Part shown: piece after piece, positions 12,951 to 17,850 of the stretch | Layout: each line of letters begins with the position of its first letter | Numbering within the stretch: position 1 is the first letter of the stretch | DNA from: an uncultured bacterium | Lineage (GTDB): Bacteria > Bacillota > Clostridia > Lachnospirales > Lachnospiraceae | Length of the DNA: 17,850 nucleotides | Direction: 5' to 3' | NCBI GenBank assembly: GCA_945871045.1 | Contig: CAMBUC010000010.1 | Location: 1-17,850 of the forward strand | Program-made: the position numbers and the translations under genes | Notes under the pieces: model-generated | Databases searched by the model: none | Seen by the model: only the letters and a program-made list of their open reading frames with translations | Told to the model about the DNA's origin: nothing

Positions 12951-13943
12951 CTATTTTGCAAAATTTGCAAGTACCTGATTCATGACATAATAGAGATTGC
13001 TCCTGCCGTCTGATTTCAATATGATTGAGATGACAGGATCTTTTTTGTCATTATTTGACAGTAATACCAGACAATATCCTGCAGCATTTGTTGTACCGGT
13101 TTTCCCACCCAGAACAGTGATCCCATCCGGCTGATTGACCTCGCCGTTCAAATACTTATTCGTATTGGTCCACGTCTGTGTCGCCTGTGCTCCGGTAATG
13201 TCTGTATAATAAGCGGTATAACTGGTTGTCTGGATGAGTTGTAAAAAGAAATCCTCCTGAATCGCGTGGGAAAAAATCAGATACAAATCATAAACACAAG
13301 TGTAGTGCTCTTCGTCATGCAGACCGTTTGCATTTACAAAATTTGAATTTGTCGCGCCAAAGGAACGTGCTGTTTCATTCATCAACCGCGCAAAACTTTC
13401 TTCACTGCCGGAAATATGTTCTGCGATGGCAACCGCCGCATCATTCCCACTCCGAAGCATCAATCCGTAAAGAAGATCGGACAATTTGATCTGATCTCCC
13501 GCTCGCAAACCGCATACAGAAGAATCATTTGCCTGATCTACCGCATGTTCACTGATGGTAACCATATCTTCCAAATTACCTTCCGTAATTGCAAGATACG
13601 CCGTTAAGATCTTGGTTGTACTCGCCGGATACATTTTATCATAAATATTTTTTTGATAGGAAATGCTGCCGCTGTCCGGCAAAAAAACTCCCATTGCCTG
13701 TACGACTTCATCTGTTACTGCATCGGAATGTGTCTGCTCTTTTGGTGCAACACAAAGATCTTCTGCAAAATAATGGATCGAAGCACTTGAATCATCAAAA
13801 TCAGTCACTGCTTCACTTTTGGCATTTGTCGCAGAAAGACCGATATCGTAAGGTTGATCAAATGCAACATCTTTCCCACAGCCACAGATGAACAGGCTGA
13901 CAGCCATTATACCTGATAATAATATTCTACTTGTACATTTCAC
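12951..13943 (-). CDS. D-alanyl-D-alanine carboxypeptidase (lipoprotein)
   Basis: This penicillin-binding D,D-carboxypeptidase of the S11/DacA family would trim the terminal D-Ala of peptidoglycan stem peptides outside the membrane. The 330-residue protein has the active-site motifs STTK (108-111), SGN (165-167) and KTG (281-283). The signal peptide ends in ICGC, so Cys22 is probably lipidated, unlike PBP5-type enzymes anchored by a C-terminal helix; the C-terminal PBP5 domain is also absent. It starts with GTG at 13943, inside the last codons of mgsA (17-base overlap), with AGGAG about 12 bases upstream. It is the last gene of the mrdA-min-rodA-mgsA run. Confidence 0.9.
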   Translation of the reverse strand: MKCTSRILLSGIMAVSLFICGCGKDVAFDQPYDIGLSATNAKSEAVTDFDDSSASIHYFAEDLCVAPKEQTHSDAVTDEVVQAMGVFLPDSGSISYQKNIYDKMYPASTTKILTAYLAITEGNLEDMVTISEHAVDQANDSSVCGLRAGDQIKLSDLLYGLMLRSGNDAAVAIAEHISGSEESFARLMNETARSFGATNSNFVNANGLHDEEHYTCVYDLYLIFSHAIQEDFFLQLIQTTSYTAYYTDITGAQATQTWTNTNKYLNGEVNQPDGITVLGGKTGTTNAAGYCLVLLSNNDKKDPVISIILKSDGRSNLYYVMNQVLANFAK

Positions 13944-14322
13944 GCCAGTCTAAATCTCCTCTGTCAAGTGCCCGGATCAAAAGTTCCGCAGTTGCAAGGT
14001 TCGTTGCCAGCGGAATATTATGCGTGTCACAAAGACGTACAACATTATTCACATCAGGCTCATGGGATCTTGGAGATACCGGCTCCCGTAAAAAAATAAT
14101 CAGATCCAGTTCGTTATTCTCAATCTGTGCACACATCTGCTGCGCACCACCTAAAGTACCGGCAAGAAATTTATGGATCGTTAAATTGGCAACTTCTTCG
14201 ATCAGCCGACCTGTCGTTCCGGTCGCATAAAGTGTATGCTTGTTTAAAATGCCACGATACGCAATACAGAAATTCTGCATGAGTTTCTTTTTTGCGTCAT
14301 GTGCGATCAATCCTACGTTCAT
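13927..14322 (-). CDS. mgsA: Methylglyoxal synthase homologue, catalytic Asp missing
   Basis: MgsA converts dihydroxyacetone phosphate to methylglyoxal and phosphate. The 131-residue protein keeps the family frame: AHD (7-9), ATGTTG (33-38, phosphate binding), SHEPDV (86-91, with the His and Asp equivalent to E. coli His98 and Asp101) and ATNLATAE (106-113). The near-invariant GGDQ motif reads GGAQQ: Ala60, codon GCG at 14145-14143, stands where E. coli Asp71, the catalytic base, belongs. Spacing to His8-Asp9 and His87 matches E. coli exactly, so the alignment is secure. It may be inactive, altered or regulatory. ATG 14322 overlaps the rodA stop as ATGA; a longer frame to 14472 runs inside rodA. 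Confidence 0.88.
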   Translation of the reverse strand: MNVGLIAHDAKKKLMQNFCIAYRGILNKHTLYATGTTGRLIEEVANLTIHKFLAGTLGGAQQMCAQIENNELDLIIFLREPVSPRSHEPDVNNVVRLCDTHNIPLATNLATAELLIRALDRGDLDWREMYK

Positions 14323-15455
14323 GTGTTTTCCCCCGTTCCATATTTTCTCGGCTGTAATCCGACATTGAGCACAAATCCCATTCCGGCAAAATTCGTCACT
14401 AATGAGGTCAGGCCATAACTGACAAAAGGAAGTGTAACGCCAGTGTTCGGAAACAAACCTGTTACAACACAAATATTAACAAATGACTGGAAACCGATCA
14501 AAGCAGCCATGCCGCAACAGATCAGTCTTCCGGACAGATCCTTTGCACGCCTTGCCACCCAAAGACATTCCAAAGCAATGAGAAGCATCAGAATGACGAT
14601 CGCAGCAGACCCGATAAATCCCAGTTCTTCTCCCACAACTGTAAAGATAAAATCAGTATGTGCTTCAGCAATGAAACCACCACTTTTAATAGATGTCACA
14701 TCTGTGTTATATAATCCTTTTCCGCTTAACTGACCGGATCCGATCGCCATGATCGAATTTTGTGTCTGCAGTGCCTGTTGCGGATAAAGATCCGGGTATA
14801 GCCACGCAAGAATACGTGTATTCTGGTATCCTTCCAAAGCCCCATTTGTTCCACCCGGATTGGATGCGATCACATACAGTGCAATCAGAATGGAAGGTAC
14901 TGTAATTGCAAGCCCACCCATAACTATTTTATAACTTAATCCTCCAATAAACAAGAGTGATAAGCAAATTAGTGCGGTAACGATCGTTGTGGACAGATCC
15001 GGTTCCTTGAGCACGAGAAACAACGGAACAGCCGCAAAAATCGCGTATAAAGCAAGTATTTTCAGAGAATTGACTTTTTCTCTGTGCTTTTGAAGAAAAG
15101 CAGCAAAAAACAAAATCAGTATGATCTTTGACAGTTCCGAAGGCTGAAACTGGATACCAACGATCTCAATCCAGCGGGTGGCACCTTTATGATTCTCACC
15201 AAATCCCATAATAACAGCTGCCAGCAGAACCAGATCCATTCCATAAAGTATCCACACGAAACGAAGAACAAAAGAGTAATCAATAAGTGATACCAGGATC
15301 ATTGATCCTAAGCCCAGGATCAGTCCCATGATCTGCCTTGACTGATTATTTCCCTCCTTGGCACTTCCGATAACTAAAATGCCAAGGAGTGTCAACGCGA
15401 TCAGATAAATGACCAGTCTGAAATTGTAATTGCGAATCGAATACCGTTTTAACAT
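14319..15455 (-). CDS. rodA: SEDS peptidoglycan glycosyltransferase RodA
   Basis: The 378-residue protein has about ten hydrophobic membrane segments and SEDS family marks: GATRWIEIVGIQFQPSELSKI (split: GATRWIEI and FQPSELSKI), KEPDLST with the conserved Asp near residue 153, and FPNTGVTLPFVSYG near the C terminus. SEDS proteins polymerise lipid II glycan strands with a partner class B PBP; here mrdA (PBP2) upstream in the same run points to RodA rather than FtsW or SpoVE. It starts at ATG 15455, overlapping minE by 7 bases, and ends in an ATGA overlap with mgsA. The usual SYGGSS is SYGLTS here. Confidence 0.92.
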   Translation of the reverse strand: MLKRYSIRNYNFRLVIYLIALTLLGILVIGSAKEGNNQSRQIMGLILGLGSMILVSLIDYSFVLRFVWILYGMDLVLLAAVIMGFGENHKGATRWIEIVGIQFQPSELSKIILILFFAAFLQKHREKVNSLKILALYAIFAAVPLFLVLKEPDLSTTIVTALICLSLLFIGGLSYKIVMGGLAITVPSILIALYVIASNPGGTNGALEGYQNTRILAWLYPDLYPQQALQTQNSIMAIGSGQLSGKGLYNTDVTSIKSGGFIAEAHTDFIFTVVGEELGFIGSAAIVILMLLIALECLWVARRAKDLSGRLICCGMAALIGFQSFVNICVVTGLFPNTGVTLPFVSYGLTSLVTNFAGMGFVLNVGLQPRKYGTGENT

Positions 15456-15721
15456 GAATGTTTCAAATCCTTGATGGGAATATTGGCAAACAGCGCAGGA
15501 ACCGTTCCGTTATTTGATTCGGATTCCGTCTGTGTGATCTGGATATCCAGCCCTTCTGCGTCAATTTCCATATATTTTGAGATAACCTGTATAATATCGT
15601 TTTTAATTGCTTCCATCACATCCGGTGAACAGTCGGCACGATCAGAAACCAATAAAAGTTTCAATCGGTCTTTTGCAACGTCACCGGAATTTTTTTTCTT
15701 AAAAAAATCCATGAATCCCAT
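15449..15721 (-). CDS. minE: Cell division topological specificity factor MinE
   Basis: MinE stimulates the MinD ATPase and drives Min oscillation, confining MinC to the poles. The 90-residue length is standard. The N terminus MGFMDFFKKKNSG is the membrane-touching segment, followed by the MinD-binding helix region (KDRLKLLLVSDRADCSPDVM) and the dimerising topological-specificity domain (KNDIIQVISKYMEID onward). It begins 15 bases after minD and overlaps rodA by 7. MinE presence shows an E. coli-type rather than DivIVA/MinJ-type Min system. Confidence 0.95.
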   Translation of the reverse strand: MGFMDFFKKKNSGDVAKDRLKLLLVSDRADCSPDVMEAIKNDIIQVISKYMEIDAEGLDIQITQTESESNNGTVPALFANIPIKDLKHSC

Positions 15722-15736
15722 GTATGTATCCCCCTG

Positions 15737-16525
15737 TTATTTTTTAAATACCCCAGCCAATTTTGCAAAAAATCCTTCCTTGGCATTCAGATCGAGGAAA
15801 GGAACCTCCTCTCCGATCAAACGATGACAAATATTCTCATATGCTCTTCCTGCTAATGCATTGGATCCCACAAGCGGTTCACCCTGATTGGTTGAAACAA
15901 CGATCTGCTCATCATCCGGAACTGCGCCGATCAGATCGATCGAAAGAATCTCACAAACATCATCCACGGACATCATGTCGCCACGCTTCACCATATCCAT
16001 ACGCAGTCTGTTGACAATGAGATCGATCTTTCCAATCTCATTTGCCTCTAATAATCCAATGATCCGGTCTGCATCACGAATGGCAGAAACCTCAGGCGTA
16101 GTGACAACCAGTGCACGTTCTGCTCCGGCGATGGCATTTTGGAAGCCCTGCTCGATTCCTGCCGGACAATCTAATAAAATATAGTCAAATTCCTCCCGAA
16201 GATCTTCAATCAGTTTTTTCATCTGTTCAGGATTTACCGATGACTTATCTCTTGTCTGTGCGGAAGGAAGCAGGAACAAATTCGGATATTTCTTATCCTT
16301 GATGAGTGCCTGTTTAATTCTGCAATTTCCTTCTACAACATCTACAAGATTATATACGATACGGTTCTCGAGACCCATGACTACATCCAAATTACGAAGT
16401 CCAATATCTGTATCGATCAAAACAACCTTTTTATCCAACTGTGCTAATCCTGTACCGACATTGGCTGTTGTCGTTGTCTTTCCGACACCGCCTTTTCCTG
16501 ATGTAATAACGATAACCTCACTCAT
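15737..16525 (-). CDS. minD: Septum-site determining ATPase MinD
   Basis: The 262-residue ParA/MinD ATPase has the deviant Walker A KGGVGKTTT (11-19, with the signature Lys11), the switch region DTDIGLRNLDVVMGLE (about 38-53) and Walker B-like YILLDCPAG (about 116-124). The C-terminal amphipathic helix FFAKLAGVFKK is the membrane-targeting sequence. MinD recruits MinC to the membrane and is released by MinE. The start has a strong AGGAGG. It lies 24 bases after minC. Confidence 0.97.
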   Translation of the reverse strand: MSEVIVITSGKGGVGKTTTTANVGTGLAQLDKKVVLIDTDIGLRNLDVVMGLENRIVYNLVDVVEGNCRIKQALIKDKKYPNLFLLPSAQTRDKSSVNPEQMKKLIEDLREEFDYILLDCPAGIEQGFQNAIAGAERALVVTTPEVSAIRDADRIIGLLEANEIGKIDLIVNRLRMDMVKRGDMMSVDDVCEILSIDLIGAVPDDEQIVVSTNQGEPLVGSNALAGRAYENICHRLIGEEVPFLDLNAKEGFFAKLAGVFKK

Positions 16526-16549
16526 GTTACATATCCTCCTAATTCTTAG

Positions 16550-17248
16550 TTACAAAATATTTTTCAACAAGCCGGAAGAAATCGGCTCGATCAAAATCTG
16601 ATTCTCGTATACAGTAGCGATCTGCGGAACAGATGCAGTGGCTTCAGCCTTTGCTTTTCGGCGAAAACCTTTGACCGGTTCTTTTTTGTCAGCAGAACGG
16701 CCGATGTGATCACCGATCTTGATCTGAACCGGATCCATATCAAGCGCAGCTACAAAACAACTATTGTCCCCGTCTGCCCCTGCATAAGCAATTCCTTTTA
16801 AAGCCCCTAAGATCACAATATTTCCTTTTGCGATCACTTTTGCGCCAGGATTTACGTCTCCAAGGACAACAAGGCTTGTCTCTGATTCGACCTGTTGACC
16901 GGAACGAAGTGTTCCCTTGTAGAACTGTCCCGTTTGGGGGGAATGTTGTTCTTCATACTCACCGATGCGGCGTCTGATCACTTCATCCATCAGTTCATCG
17001 CGATCGAGAATGCAGATGATGGTGATGGACGTATTTTGCTGGATCACATCAATGATCTCGAACTGTTCATCCTGAGTGAGATCACGTCCCTCAAAAGAGA
17101 TGGCGATCTGCGCGTTTTGAAAAAACTTTTCTGAATCAATAAATTTTTGTTTGATTTCATCTAAAAGTTCTGCAAAGGGAATCTTGTCGTCTAACACAAG
17201 ATTGATCCCGTTCTTCGAACTTTTGATCACTACCGGCTGTGGATTCAA
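16550..17248 (-). CDS. minC: Septum-site determining protein MinC
   Basis: MinC inhibits FtsZ assembly away from midcell. The 232-residue protein has an N-terminal FtsZ-inhibiting domain (about 1-95) and a C-terminal beta-helix dimerisation and MinD-binding domain (about 108-232), with GTLRSGQQV, LVVLGDVNPGAKVIAKGNIVILGALKG (split: LVVLGDVNPGAK and GNIVILGALKG) and the late IATVYENQILIEPI. It starts with TTG at 17248, with GAGG 8 bases upstream and no better ATG. An extra stretch ADKKEPVKGFRRKAKAEAT interrupts the C-terminal domain just before IATVYENQI, as in many clostridial MinC. Confidence 0.94.
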   Translation of the reverse strand: MNPQPVVIKSSKNGINLVLDDKIPFAELLDEIKQKFIDSEKFFQNAQIAISFEGRDLTQDEQFEIIDVIQQNTSITIICILDRDELMDEVIRRRIGEYEEQHSPQTGQFYKGTLRSGQQVESETSLVVLGDVNPGAKVIAKGNIVILGALKGIAYAGADGDNSCFVAALDMDPVQIKIGDHIGRSADKKEPVKGFRRKAKAEATASVPQIATVYENQILIEPISSGLLKNIL

Positions 17249-17274
17249 TTTTATTGCCTCTTTTCTTATTTATT

Positions 17275-17850
17275 TTAATCGTTAAATCTGTTTGAATTAT
17301 TACCGACGTTTGTCGCGCTTCCGTTCAGCAGGTCTTCCTCGTTCTCGATATGGAAGTAATACTTTAATATGTTTGCTGAGACATCTGCGGCATTATGGGA
17401 CGTATATCCATAAGCAATACGTGTTGCAATAGACACTTTTGGATTGCGGTACGGTGCGTAGCCCACAAACAGCGCATGGTTGGGTCTGGTCTGCACCTGC
17501 TGGGCTGTTCCGGTCTTGCCGGCAACCTCGATCGCGCCAAAGTCATCAAAGCACTCCAGATTTTCCACTACCATACGGTTTCCTTTGTGGATGGCATTCC
17601 AGGTGGAGAAGGAAATCTCCTTCATCTGATTTTTTACACTTGGCGCATAGGTTTCCAACACATTCCCTTCCGTGTCTGTCAGTTTACTCAACAGGGTATA
17701 ATTAAAAACTGTTCCGGAATTTGCAACTGCTGTCACATAGCGGGACAATGCGATGGTCGTATAGTTATGATTACTCTGCCCGATGGCTGCCGTGATGGGA
17801 TACGCATCCGCGATCTCCGGTCTGCTCTCCACCGTTTCAATTCCGGTTTT
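17275..17850 (-). CDS. mrdA: Penicillin-binding protein 2 (MrdA), C-terminal part
   Basis: The open frame runs off the window end (17850), giving 191 codons of a class B penicillin-binding protein. The transpeptidase KTG box is in GKTGTAQQ, followed by NHALFVGYAPYRNPKVSIA. AAIGQSNHNYTTIALSRYVTAVANSGT is the usual stretch before it (split: AAIGQSNHNY and LSRYVTAVANSGT). The SxxK and SxN motifs lie beyond the window. PBP2 cross-links side-wall peptidoglycan with RodA, and the mrdA-minCDE-rodA order supports MrdA over a division PBP. It is partial by window edge, not broken; it ends 26 bases before minC. Confidence 0.9.
   Translation of the reverse strand, partial: KTGIETVESRPEIADAYPITAAIGQSNHNYTTIALSRYVTAVANSGTVFNYTLLSKLTDTEGNVLETYAPSVKNQMKEISFSTWNAIHKGNRMVVENLECFDDFGAIEVAGKTGTAQQVQTRPNHALFVGYAPYRNPKVSIATRIAYGYTSHNAADVSANILKYYFHIENEEDLLNGSATNVGNNSNRFND

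Noticed and set aside
12842..12970. N-terminal extension of the P-loop protein frame
   Set aside because: It contains the promoter and leader, and GGAGGAG supports ATG 12841, which places the Walker A near the N terminus.
14323..14472. Long N-terminal extension of the mgsA frame
   Set aside because: It lies wholly inside rodA and precedes the conserved MNVGLIAHD start; ATG 14322 overlaps the rodA stop as ATGA.
15471..15827. 118-residue plus-strand open frame across minE/minD
   Set aside because: Antisense shadow spanning two real genes; low-complexity serine-rich translation.
1..17850. CRISPR arrays, tRNA or rRNA genes, insertion sequences, prophage genes and toxin-antitoxin pairs
   Set aside because: No regularly spaced repeats, cloverleaf-like genes, transposase or phage protein patterns were seen in either strand.

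Overview
The window carries ordinary chromosomal housekeeping genes from a low-to-mid-GC Gram-positive bacterium. It is most likely a member of class Clostridia, probably family Lachnospiraceae. This rests on gene order (obg-yhbY-nadD-yqeK-rsfS; lexA with a divergent YneA-like LysM gene; ylmE-sepF-ylmH-lspA-rluD; mrdA-minC-minD-minE-rodA-mgsA), strong AGGAGG-type ribosome binding sites, sigma-A-like promoters and Bacillus-type LexA boxes. The family placement is inference. The first 52 bases are not genomic: they are an Illumina indexed adapter left on a contig end, so the first gene is cut by an assembly boundary.

Layout. (1) 53-2165, plus strand: the 3' end of obg, then yhbY, nadD, yqeK and rsfS, a ribosome-assembly/NAD operon closed by a bidirectional terminator. 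(2) 2231-5277: lexA (minus) and a divergent SOS division-inhibitor gene (plus) share an intergenic region with five LexA-box-like sites. A XerS-like tyrosine recombinase (minus) converges on the inhibitor gene and is itself divergent from dtd (plus), with back-to-back promoters between them. (3) 5286-11995, minus strand: a long run read as HlyD-like adaptor, ylmE, sepF, ylmH, aroB, lspA, rluD and a cytidylate-kinase-like gene with its own extended -10. (4) 12083-12841: a small DUF378 membrane protein (plus) and an unrecognised P-loop protein (minus) with its own promoter. (5) 12951-17850, minus strand: the elongation/Min operon, read as mrdA (3' part only), minC, minD, minE, rodA, mgsA and a D,D-carboxypeptidase lipoprotein, with tight spacing or overlaps.

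How the genes fit together. Much of the window concerns cell-envelope growth and division-site control: PBP2 and RodA build the side wall, MinCDE positions division, SepF anchors the Z ring, the YneA-like protein probably halts division during DNA damage, and XerS would resolve chromosome dimers. LspA and the carboxypeptidase lipoprotein belong to envelope maturation.

I see no CRISPR array, insertion sequence, prophage, tRNA or rRNA, and no plainly novel multi-gene system. The points most worth a second look are a methylglyoxal synthase with alanine in place of the catalytic aspartate, the dense SOS operator region beside a XerS recombinase, a terminator built into the xerS coding end, the unrecognised P-loop gene, and the adapter sequence. 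No gene-free stretch exceeds about 200 bases.
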